From Pseudoalteromonas rubra (GTDB lineage: Bacteria > Pseudomonadota > Gammaproteobacteria > Enterobacterales > Alteromonadaceae): a DNA stretch of 64,000 bases. Shown one piece after another: positions 28,750 through 36,160 of this stretch. Numbering within the stretch: the stretch's first letter is position 1; each line of letters opens with the position of its first letter. Below the pieces are notes generated by a model, which did no database searches, had not been told where the DNA came from, and worked only from the letters and a program-made list of their open reading frames with translations. The DNA lies in assembly GCF_005887115.1 (NCBI RefSeq), contig NZ_PNCJ01000005.1, positions 496,001 through 560,000 of the forward strand, read 5' to 3'. The translations under genes were made by a program, and so were the position numbers.

Positions 28750-29346
28750 TTACTTTAATTTTGCGGCAATACCGGCGACATGCTGACCCTGAAACTTAGC
28801 CAGTGCAAGCTCTTTGTCTGATGGCTGGCGGCTGCCATCTGCACCCGCGATACAGGCTGCACCGAGTGGCGAGCCGCCTCTGACTTCAGAAATATCTGTC
28901 AGCTCAGCTGCTGCATAGGGTAAACCCACCACCACCATACCGTGATGGAACAGGGTCGTATGAAAAGACTGGATGGTGGTTTCGTTACCGCCGCCCGTCC
29001 CGGTAGAGGTAAATACGCTGCCGACTTTGCCTATCAGTTTACCTGCCGCCCACAAGCCACCCGTTTGATCCAAGAAATTACGCATTTGTGATGCCATATT
29101 GCCAAAGCGTGTCGGCGTGCCAAAAATAATGGCATCATAGTTTTCAAGCTCCGCTGGCGCAGCAATCTCAGCGGCCTGTTCCAGCTTAATCCCCGCATTT
29201 TTAGCTACTTCTTCCGGCATTAACTCAGCAACGCGCTTAATTGTCACGTCTACGTCCTCAACTGAACCTGCACCTTCAGCAATAGCTTGTGCCATGGTTT
29301 CAATGTGGCCATAGCTTGAATAATATAAAACCAGTACTTTCGTCAT
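28750..29346 (-). CDS. wrbA: NAD(P)H:quinone oxidoreductase WrbA
   Basis: Flavodoxin-fold FMN enzyme that reduces quinones by two electrons, protecting against oxidative stress. Start set at ATG 29346 ([14 protein letters not shown]), giving 198 residues, the usual WrbA length; GGAG lies 8 bases upstream. An upstream in-frame ATG (29409) would add 21 unrelated residues. FMN phosphate loop [11 protein letters not shown] (9-19), the GTPTRFGNM segment (75-83) and the TGTGGGNE segment (about 112-119) are all present. The leader carries a short hairpin GTTGCCG/CGGCAAC (29363-29386) just before the ribosome-binding site. A quinone reductase beside a peroxide-generating oxidase operon fits a common stress theme, but its own terminator separates it. 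Confidence 0.93.
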   Translation of the reverse strand: MTKVLVLYYSSYGHIETMAQAIAEGAGSVEDVDVTIKRVAELMPEEVAKNAGIKLEQAAEIAAPAELENYDAIIFGTPTRFGNMASQMRNFLDQTGGLWAAGKLIGKVGSVFTSTGTGGGNETTIQSFHTTLFHHGMVVVGLPYAAAELTDISEVRGGSPLGAACIAGADGSRQPSDKELALAKFQGQHVAGIAAKLK

Positions 29347-29430
29347 TTTCGTTTCTCCGTGAGTTGCCGCAGCCTTGCCCGGCAACATGTGTTTTAACCA
29401 GCTAAACATGTGTGATCACTTCTTTCGTTA

Positions 29431-29463
29431 AGTATAGGCACTCGTGCCTGTTGACCATGGTCA
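29431..29463. promoter_or_regulatory. wrbA promoter region with two perfect palindromes
   Basis: On the minus strand TATACT (29436-29431) is a good -10 candidate for wrbA. Immediately upstream lie AGGCAC-TC-GTGCCT (29436-29449) and the 12-bp perfect palindrome TGACCATGGTCA (29452-29463). Both occupy the -10/-35 interval and the -35 area, the classic position for a repressor. No clear -35 hexamer is seen, which would suit an activator-dependent or redox-regulated promoter. Regulator identity is unknown. Confidence 0.5.
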
Positions 29464-29616
29464 TGATTACATAGTTGATTAAGAACGTATTTACGTAAAA
29501 AATGATAGCTTCGTTCTACTTTAGAGAATGATGTAACCTACTGTAATCGCACAGCTACAGAGAAAGCGCTAAAGTTACCAAGTACACGTATGCAAACCAC
29601 AAAAAGGAGTCGCATG

Positions 29617-29871
29617 ATGGCATTTCCTACCGCTGTAAACAGTCAGATCACGGATTCAGTTTCTCAGGTCAATACCAAGGTGCTTGGTGATGCACCGGCA
29701 GTTGCCACGGGTAACTTTATGCTTGCAACAAGCCAGGCGCTGTCTAACGCAGCACATAATGCCAACGTGGCCCAGACATTTCCTATGACCCCTGTCGCCC
29801 AAGGCGTCTCAGCGCTGTACGGTATAGATACCGCCACCACAGGGGCTGCCACCAGGCGGATTTTCCGCTAA
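29617..29871 (+). CDS. RebB/R-body family protein ('killing trait' family)
   Basis: Small 84-residue protein. The N-terminal half (FPTAVNSQITDSVSQVN, then KVLGDAPAVATGN and SNAAHNA) matches the conserved pattern of RebA/RebB subunits of R-bodies, the coiled protein ribbons of Caedibacter, and homologues in free-living proteobacteria. Start chosen at ATG 29617: AGGAG lies 7 bases upstream, while ATG 29614 would leave only 4. R-body genes usually occur in multi-gene reb clusters; no second reb gene is visible here. The C-terminus ends in a short basic stretch (TRRIFR). Divergent from wrbA, 150 bases before the sensor kinase gene. Whether it polymerises is unknown. Confidence 0.8.
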   Translation: MAFPTAVNSQITDSVSQVNTKVLGDAPAVATGNFMLATSQALSNAAHNANVAQTFPMTPVAQGVSALYGIDTATTGAATRRIFR

Positions 29872-30023
29872 CAGATTCCCTCACTCAGCCATCACGACCC
29901 TGACAAACAATGCGAAGAGTTTGATGGCTTTGTACCATTCAACCTGGAAAAATGACGGTTCACTCAGCTTATAGCTACATTAGTCTCTACTTAGGGTAAG
30001 ATGCCATCAAGTTTGTTACTTAG

Positions 30024-31046
30024 ATGATTGAGATGTCAGTAGTTTCTTTACAACGCAATGAACAGTTTACCGCACTAGCTATTATTGCCATGGTGAGTTT
30101 GTCGATTAGTTTTACCGACTGGGCGCAACGCGCGGCGCCGCTCTCACTACCTATTGTTTTTTCATCCATCTGCGCCATCATATTTATGTACTGGCTGCCC
30201 ATGGTTTTAGGCTATGTGCTGATACAAAGGATAAAAATAGCGCACTGGATGTCGCAATTTGTCACCCTCTATCTGAGCATGGTCGCTGGAGGATGGATTT
30301 TTGGGGCACTCAGAGCACATTTGCTGGGCATACCTGCCTTTATGCTTAGCGATGCAATGATCATAGCCCTGCCCTGGAGCAGCGCAATATTATTGCTGGT
30401 CAAATTTTACCTCACCCGAAAGCGCCTGAAGGATGAGCAAATGCTGCGTCAGCAGGCTGAAATTAAAGTACTTCACAGTCAGCTCAACCCACACTTTTTA
30501 TTTAACAGCCTGAATACTATCGCGGCCTTAGTACAGTCCAGCCCGGGTCAGGCAGAAACGCTTGTGCACAACCTGTCAGCGATACTGCGCTACTCGCTCA
30601 AACACGCGATTTCAGACCATCAGTCGTCTGGCGTCGTTGCCTTATCGGATGAATTGTTGATGCTCCATCAATGGTGTGAAATCGAGCAATGTCGGTTTGG
30701 CAATAATCTGCAGGTGGCATTTGACATTGATGAAGCGCTGCTAAGTGCGCCCCTACCCGCCATGGTGTTGCAGCCACTTATTGAAAACGCCATAAAGCAT
30801 GGCAAACGACGGCCTCTGTGTGTGACCATTCATGCGTATACTGATGCTGGTCACCCCACTATCGCCGTGTCCGACAATGGCGTCGGTTTCCCGCCAGACA
30901 TTTTACTTGGTGGTGCCAAACCTGGTCTTGGACTGGCAATCACTCGGTCGAGGCTAGAACTGGAAGCCAACACTAAGCTGACTCTTTCCAACCAACCAAA
31001 TGGCGGCGCCAGGGCGCAGTTTGTGTTACGGGAGCTCCCATGCTGA
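30024..31046 (+). CDS. LytS-type membrane sensor histidine kinase
   Basis: 340 residues. Four or so hydrophobic segments fill positions 15-130 with no large sensor loop, so the stimulus is probably sensed in or at the membrane. A short linker leads to the His_kinase (PF06580) domain: HSQLNPHFLFNSLN with likely phospho-His157, ATP-binding N-box LIENAIKHG near 247-255 and G-boxes DNGVGFP and GLGLAI. This is the LytS/YehU/BtsS class that partners with LytTR regulators. It overlaps the regulator gene by 7 bases, so the two are co-translated. No strong Shine-Dalgarno precedes the ATG; the ATG at 30033 is an alternative start. Confidence 0.92.
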   Translation: MIEMSVVSLQRNEQFTALAIIAMVSLSISFTDWAQRAAPLSLPIVFSSICAIIFMYWLPMVLGYVLIQRIKIAHWMSQFVTLYLSMVAGGWIFGALRAHLLGIPAFMLSDAMIIALPWSSAILLLVKFYLTRKRLKDEQMLRQQAEIKVLHSQLNPHFLFNSLNTIAALVQSSPGQAETLVHNLSAILRYSLKHAISDHQSSGVVALSDELLMLHQWCEIEQCRFGNNLQVAFDIDEALLSAPLPAMVLQPLIENAIKHGKRRPLCVTIHAYTDAGHPTIAVSDNGVGFPPDILLGGAKPGLGLAITRSRLELEANTKLTLSNQPNGGARAQFVLRELPC

Positions 31047-31741
31047 AGATTGCAATCATCGAAGATGAACAGCCAGCCTTTGTTAAACTCAAAGCGCAGT
31101 TAACTCAGTTATGTGACTATCAGCTTGTTTATCACAGTGAGGATCCGGAAAGTTTTTTGAGCAGCTTCCGGCAACATCCTGTCGATCTGGTTTTTCTTGA
31201 TATCAACCTGCCAGGGCTCAATGGCATACAACTCAGTCAGGAATTAAAAAATGCAGGCTTTAACGGTCAGATTATTTTCACCACGGCCTACAGCGAGTTT
31301 GCTGTAGATGCCTTTACACTGGGCGCAACTGATTATCTGCTCAAACCTTATACAAATGAACGGCTTGCTCTAGCGTTGTCGCGGGTTCAGGCGTTGCGTT
31401 CACCCAGTTTAGAGCCACTTATTCTTACCAGTAAAGTAGGCGATAAAGTAACACGCGTACAAGCAAATCTGGTAGAGGTCATTAAATTAGAGCACGGCCA
31501 TGCCATTGCTTACACAGGCGCACAATCATACCCCATAGACTTAACGTTGGAAGAACTGATGGGCACCTTGCCCGATGAGTTTATTCGCATTCACCGCAAT
31601 GCCATAGTCAACAAACTCAGTATTAGTGCCCTGGAGCGCTGGGTAACAGGAGGTTACTTGATCAAGTTAACTCACAGCGGACAACAGGTGATCAGCAGCC
31701 GCAGTGGCGCCAAACTCCTTCGTCAAAAATTACAGCTTTAA
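31040..31741 (+). CDS. LytTR-family response regulator
   Basis: 233 residues. Receiver domain 1-120 with acidic pocket (IIEDE), phospho-acceptor Asp54 (VFLDINLPG) and Lys about 103 (LLKPY). LytTR DNA-binding domain about 130-233, including IRIHRNAIVNK and the C-terminal VISSRSGAKLL. Such regulators bind direct repeats upstream of a few targets; the lipoprotein hydrolase 61 bases downstream and the RebB-like gene upstream are the obvious local candidates, but no repeats were identified. Partner of the overlapping kinase. Confidence 0.92.
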   Translation: MLKIAIIEDEQPAFVKLKAQLTQLCDYQLVYHSEDPESFLSSFRQHPVDLVFLDINLPGLNGIQLSQELKNAGFNGQIIFTTAYSEFAVDAFTLGATDYLLKPYTNERLALALSRVQALRSPSLEPLILTSKVGDKVTRVQANLVEVIKLEHGHAIAYTGAQSYPIDLTLEELMGTLPDEFIRIHRNAIVNKLSISALERWVTGGYLIKLTHSGQQVISSRSGAKLLRQKLQL

Positions 31742-31802
31742 ACTCGAGTGGGCCCTGTCCACTCCACCTCTTATCACACAACAATAAACACAGGAAAAAT
31801 CA

Positions 31803-32648
31803 ATGAAATTCGCAATGCCAATTTTAATGGTAGGGCTGCTTAGTGCCTGCACATCGTCCACCGACCCTGATGTAAAACATCACTTTATCGAAGATGGTCA
31901 ACGTCATCCACTGGTCATTCTGCTTGGCGGCAGCGAGGGCGGCAACACACTGGCTCAGCCACATTTTAAACCACTCATGGATAGCTTTCATAAGCACGGT
32001 ATGTCGGTTGCTTCTTTGGCTTATTATGGCACGCCAGGCACACCGCAGCGGCAGATCTCACTGTCACTGGATGACATCGCCAGCCGTATTAGCAAACTCG
32101 CAGAGCATCCGGGCATTAACAAACACTGTATTGCCGTGTATGGCTTTTCCAAAGGGGCTGAGTTGGCGCTGCTATTGGCCAGTCATTTTGAGCATATCAA
32201 CCATGCGGTTGCCGTTATGCCAAGTCACGTTAGCTGGAACGCTGTAAAAACACTGTCTTCTGAGCCAGGGTGGCAGCTTAACGGATCGCCGCTCCCTTAC
32301 GTGAATGCACCTTTACTTTCCTGGCATATGCAAAAAGGTGTGGTCACCGGAAATTACACACCCGCATTTTCTGCAGCACTGGACAGAGCAGACACCACGA
32401 CCTTGAATGCTGCACGGATCCCGGTAGAAAAAACCAATGGCCCGGTACTGTTGGTCTCAGCCACACAAGATGAAGTCTGGCCGTCTCACTATATGGCACA
32501 AGAAATTATGGCCTCGCTGGAAAAAGCAGAATTTTCTTATCCATATCAACACCTTGAATTACCAGGTGGCCATTACAGTTTTAACCGCGATGTACAAAAT
32601 CAGGTTAATCAGTTTTTAACCAAGACTCTGGTCAATGAGTGTCAATAA
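31803..32648 (+). CDS. Lipoprotein with BAAT/dienelactone-hydrolase-like alpha/beta hydrolase fold
   Basis: 281 residues. Lipoprotein signal MKFAMPILMVGLLSAC (Cys16). The rest resembles the C-terminal acyltransferase/hydrolase domain of the BAAT family: HPLVILLGGSEGG (38-50), nucleophile Ser in YGFSKGAEL near 120, acid in SATQDEVWPS and His in ELPGGHYSFN near the end. In bile-acid CoA:amino-acid N-acyltransferase the nucleophile is Cys; Ser indicates a hydrolase. Substrate unknown. Follows the LytTR regulator by 61 bases with a short intervening hairpin (GAGTGG/CCACTC, 31746-31764), so it may be co-transcribed and controlled by that system. Confidence 0.85.
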   Translation: MKFAMPILMVGLLSACTSSTDPDVKHHFIEDGQRHPLVILLGGSEGGNTLAQPHFKPLMDSFHKHGMSVASLAYYGTPGTPQRQISLSLDDIASRISKLAEHPGINKHCIAVYGFSKGAELALLLASHFEHINHAVAVMPSHVSWNAVKTLSSEPGWQLNGSPLPYVNAPLLSWHMQKGVVTGNYTPAFSAALDRADTTTLNAARIPVEKTNGPVLLVSATQDEVWPSHYMAQEIMASLEKAEFSYPYQHLELPGGHYSFNRDVQNQVNQFLTKTLVNECQ

Positions 32649-32667
32649 CCGAGTTCTGAATTGACAC

Positions 32668-32704
32668 CAGCCGGTAACTCATCTGATAAGTTTCCGGCTG
32701 TTTT
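32668..32704 (+). terminator. Terminator after the BAAT-like lipoprotein gene
   Basis: CAGCCGG/CCGGCTG stem extended by AACT/AGTT across one mismatch (32668-32700), followed by TTTT (32701-32704). It lies between convergent genes, 20 bases past the plus-strand stop codon. Confidence 0.75.
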
Positions 32705-32711
32705 CCTCACA

Positions 32712-33842
32712 TTATAATGCTTGTTGGATTTTAGCCTTTTGCTTTTTCAGCCAGGCCAGTTGAGATGCATCATCTACAGACAATTTAATCGCCTTATTCA
32801 CCGCTTCCATGGCCAACTGCGGCGACTTTTTAGCCATCAGCACCCGACTCAACATGCCATATGGCTCGGCAGTGTGTGGATAATAGTCGACCCATTTGTT
32901 CACAATGTACTCGGCCTCTTCCAAATACTCTTTTACAACCAGATAATTACTCAACCCCCACATTTCATTGAACTCTGGTACCACCTCATAGCCGAGACGG
33001 TCAGACAATCCCTGATAGTGCTTATCGAATTGTCTTACATCACTTTTGACCCGCTCCCCCGTGATCCACCAGTTGCGAAAAACGTAACGGACAGCATCAT
33101 ACAAGCCAATATGTGCTATCGTCATATGATCTTCTGCCTCATAGATATCGGCATGCCAGTTCAGCTTAGGTCCAGCATGTGCATCCAGATTCTTTCTCAG
33201 GCGAATAAAGTTCGGAATTTGTTGTTCGAACGGTGTATCCCCCTCCGTCGACATGATGAGCGTTTTATCCAGCTTGAGTTTTTGTGGATGCTGTTCAACA
33301 AAAGGCAGGAAATTACGACTCCCCCAGCCCAAAGCCGGTGATAGCGCAATGTAGACATCGAATAATTCTGGAGCCGACAACATACTGTACAAGGTAAATA
33401 AGCCACCCAGAGAGTGGCCGCTGAGTAAATCGAATGAGTTGGTTCGATAGCGCTGTTCGACAAGCGGCATAACCTCAGTGCGAATAAAGGTAAGCAGCTG
33501 ATGTTGCTCAGGGTTAGTGATAACCTGCCCGTTATCCCCGTACGGACTCAAATCCCGACTTCGAGAACGCGTTTCAATCCCCACCACTATCATCTCAGAA
33601 ATACCACCTTGCAGGTAATGGATCATACTGGCAGCATGCTCCAACTGTGCGCTGGCATCGGTCAGGTAAAGCACCGGATAGTGCCGCGCTTTGTTTTCCC
33701 TGTTAAAATAGCCTGTCGGCAAAGAGATATGCACCGTCCGTTGTTGTTCAAACACCTTTGAGTTGATCGGTATCTCTACTTCTCTGTCATTACCCCAGGA
33801 TATACCAGACAATAGTAACAACACTAAGCAAACTTGCTTCAT
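32712..33842 (-). CDS. Secreted esterase (esterase D/enterochelin-esterase-like family)
   Basis: 376 residues. Start placed at ATG 33842 because GGAG is 9 bases upstream; the ATG at 33848 would have a 3-base spacing. Signal peptide MKQVCLVLLLLSGISWG. The PF00756-type alpha/beta hydrolase has VLYLTDA near 60, nucleophile Ser in LLSGHSLGGLF near 143-153 and His in EAEDHMTIAH near 238. The last 100 residues look like a helical repeat (tetratricopeptide-like: NYLVVKEYLEEAEYIVNKW and similar), a common extension in this family. Probably periplasmic; related enzymes hydrolyse siderophores or simple esters. Substrate not readable. Confidence 0.85.
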   Translation of the reverse strand: MKQVCLVLLLLSGISWGNDREVEIPINSKVFEQQRTVHISLPTGYFNRENKARHYPVLYLTDASAQLEHAASMIHYLQGGISEMIVVGIETRSRSRDLSPYGDNGQVITNPEQHQLLTFIRTEVMPLVEQRYRTNSFDLLSGHSLGGLFTLYSMLSAPELFDVYIALSPALGWGSRNFLPFVEQHPQKLKLDKTLIMSTEGDTPFEQQIPNFIRLRKNLDAHAGPKLNWHADIYEAEDHMTIAHIGLYDAVRYVFRNWWITGERVKSDVRQFDKHYQGLSDRLGYEVVPEFNEMWGLSNYLVVKEYLEEAEYIVNKWVDYYPHTAEPYGMLSRVLMAKKSPQLAMEAVNKAIKLSVDDASQLAWLKKQKAKIQQAL

Positions 33843-34069
33843 TTCCATTTACTCCATTGTATTTATTATTAAAAAGCGCTTAAATACCCATCTGTATGAG
33901 TACACAAACACGTGCAATGATGTGAATGCACGAAAACACCCATTTAAGGCAAACCCATTCACACTGACTGCACAGCGCAATAGAGCATGAAACAAAATGC
34001 TGAGGCGATGTAGTCGTCCTAATTTTTACCTTAGGAATTTCTTAGGCCAAATAAATCAACAAGTTAAGC

Positions 34070-36088
34070 ATGGAAAAATTAACTAACGCTTTTGTAATTA
34101 ACGACATAGTGATTGACCCTCAGCGAAATCAGGTGCAGCACTCAGACGGTATTAACACGCTGGAACCAAAAGCAATGGCCTTGCTATGTGTACTTGCGGC
34201 AAAACCCAACACTGTGATTACACAAGAAACCCTGTATGAAGCCATCTGGCCCGGTCGTGTTTTTTCGCCCAGTTCATTACAACGCCTGATCGCTCTGCTA
34301 AGAAAGGCACTCAGGGACAACAGCAAGTCATCCAAGATAATTTTTACTCATGCAAAACAAGGCTACAGTATTGAAGCCCGGATTTCACAGTACAAAACCA
34401 CCCCTGAAATATCGCCTAGAACAGTCACCTATGCACTCGCAGCACTCTGTTTACTCATTGTTATTATTACTTATATTTTTTCCAGACCAGACCCGTTTAT
34501 CTCTTCGACCCAGCCGTTTACGTTTACCTCAGAGGCTGAATTTAATGGCCAATTCTCATCTGATGGAGAAGCAATTGCGTTCTTGCGCAAGGGGGCTGAT
34601 AAGCAAACTGAGCTTATAGTGCGACAACTAAAAAAGCCGACTCAGGATCTGTATGTGACTGATGCGCCGATCCGCGATTTTATTTGGCTGACTAACAAGC
34701 AACTCATGGTTGCGCTGACCGATTCTGATGGAGTAAAGCTGACAAGGTATACGCTAACACAATCTGGCGCTCAGCCTCGGCAGAGCCTGTCGGCAATAGA
34801 GCATCTGAGCGACCTCAGCCACCTGCATAAAGGGCCCGGCTCTGCTATCTACTTTGTTGCACATCAACTAGGCAGTACGTCACCTTCTGAGCAAGTCGCT
34901 CGTTTCAGTCGTGCTATTGTGCAGCTGGACCTGGTGAGCTTTGAGTTAACGACGCTGATGCCTCTGTCCGAAACACAACGTATCGTAGATCTGGCCGTTG
35001 CACCTGATGCGCTCTACGTGTCATTATTTGAACATAAAGCCATCAATACGCTGATAAAGATTGATCCTGAACGCCAGAGCATCACCACAATTAATTCCGA
35101 GGTAGATGGACTGTATAAACTAGTCTGGGCTGAGCGCTTACAAACGCTGGTGTTGCTGGACAGCTTAAAGCCTGAAATATTTACACTCTCAGCAGATAAC
35201 CAGCTCGAACTTGTCGAGCATGACTTATCTACAGGTGTCGCCCATGCAGACATCTATCAGGACAAGCTCCTCAGCACTCAGGTGCGTCAGAATATCAAGG
35301 TGTTTAGCAGCCGTAACCCAGACACTGCGGTAATTGATAGTAAATATGAAGACTACCTTGCATCAGTGTCTCCAAACGGTAATAGTGTGGTATTTGTTTC
35401 GAATCGCGGCGGTTACCCTCAGCTTTATTTGACAGATCACCATACACACCCCAAAGTTATTTTTTCTAACCCTCGCAAAGAAGACTTTATTTCTCGCGCT
35501 ATCTGGCATCCATCAAACAAGCGCCTGGCTTTTGCAGCTGATAACAAGGTCTATCAATATACCCTTGCGACCGGTCAGCTCAGCGAGTTACCTATTGGAC
35601 GAAAAATCAGCAGAGTCGAGTACTGGCAAACCTCTCAGCAATCAGAGTCCGGGGTGCTTTACCTTGCTGAAGCCAGGCAAGCCAGGCAAGCCAGGCAAGC
35701 CAGTATAGTGGGCTATAAAATCAATTCCGGTGATGTGAATGTGTTGTCAGGTTCTGGACACCTTGTCTACGCAGACGCCAAGCTTCAAGTATATTGGCAT
35801 CAAAATACACTCAGTACATCTGCCGGGCATAGCTGGCAACCCGATAGTGGTAAAATACGTCACGCCTTCTCCATCGGTGAACGTATCCTGGTCCAGATAG
35901 CTCAAGCAGATTCTCCTCACCTGCTTGAGCTTGACCAGCAACTTTCACCGCTTACTCAGCGCTCGCTTCCTGAATCAGCACAATTTGTTAGCAGTGCTTT
36001 TTACACTGAACAAAACGCCCTTATCTATTATTATTCACACTGGGAAAACACAGACAATGACCTGATGATCTCAAAGATCAACCCCTGA
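34070..36088 (+). CDS. CadC/ToxR-type membrane-bound transcription regulator with periplasmic beta-propeller
   Basis: 672 residues. N-terminal OmpR-type winged helix (1-105: LEPKAMALLCVLA, LYEAIWPGRVFSPSSLQRLIALLRKALRD), one transmembrane helix (about 123-144, YALAALCLLIVIITYIF), then a long periplasmic part with WD40/TolB-like strands (for example VSPNGNSVVFVSNRGGYPQLYLTD near 425-450). This layout lets an external signal control DNA binding directly. It lacks any receiver domain. Residues about 535-545 are an ARQ tripeptide repeat encoded by a 9-base tandem repeat. Located 72 bases upstream of an S41-like lipoprotein gene, its likely target or co-transcribed partner. No strong ribosome-binding site is visible before the ATG. 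Confidence 0.88.
   Translation: MEKLTNAFVINDIVIDPQRNQVQHSDGINTLEPKAMALLCVLAAKPNTVITQETLYEAIWPGRVFSPSSLQRLIALLRKALRDNSKSSKIIFTHAKQGYSIEARISQYKTTPEISPRTVTYALAALCLLIVIITYIFSRPDPFISSTQPFTFTSEAEFNGQFSSDGEAIAFLRKGADKQTELIVRQLKKPTQDLYVTDAPIRDFIWLTNKQLMVALTDSDGVKLTRYTLTQSGAQPRQSLSAIEHLSDLSHLHKGPGSAIYFVAHQLGSTSPSEQVARFSRAIVQLDLVSFELTTLMPLSETQRIVDLAVAPDALYVSLFEHKAINTLIKIDPERQSITTINSEVDGLYKLVWAERLQTLVLLDSLKPEIFTLSADNQLELVEHDLSTGVAHADIYQDKLLSTQVRQNIKVFSSRNPDTAVIDSKYEDYLASVSPNGNSVVFVSNRGGYPQLYLTDHHTHPKVIFSNPRKEDFISRAIWHPSNKRLAFAADNKVYQYTLATGQLSELPIGRKISRVEYWQTSQQSESGVLYLAEARQARQARQASIVGYKINSGDVNVLSGSGHLVYADAKLQVYWHQNTLSTSAGHSWQPDSGKIRHAFSIGERILVQIAQADSPHLLELDQQLSPLTQRSLPESAQFVSSAFYTEQNALIYYYSHWENTDNDLMISKINP
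35672..35703 (+). repeat. 9-bp tandem repeat, about 3.5 copies, in frame
   Basis: GCCAGGCAA repeated at 35672, 35681 and 35690 followed by GCCAG. It encodes Ala-Arg-Gln three times inside the propeller region of the CadC-like regulator. The unit is a multiple of three, so copy-number change by slippage would alter length without breaking the frame. Confidence 0.95.
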
Positions 36089-36160
36089 GTGGTGGTTTAC
36101 ATAGGTTTAAATTGACGCTAGCTTCGTACCTGATAAAGATAAAAACAAGGAAAATGTATT

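Noticed and set aside
29872..30023. Second reb gene near the RebB-like gene
   Set aside because: No additional frame with the Reb pattern found on either strand.
31742..31802. Hairpin GAGTGG/CCACTC as a terminator after the LytTR gene
   Set aside because: Only a 6-bp stem and no T-run; probably does not terminate.
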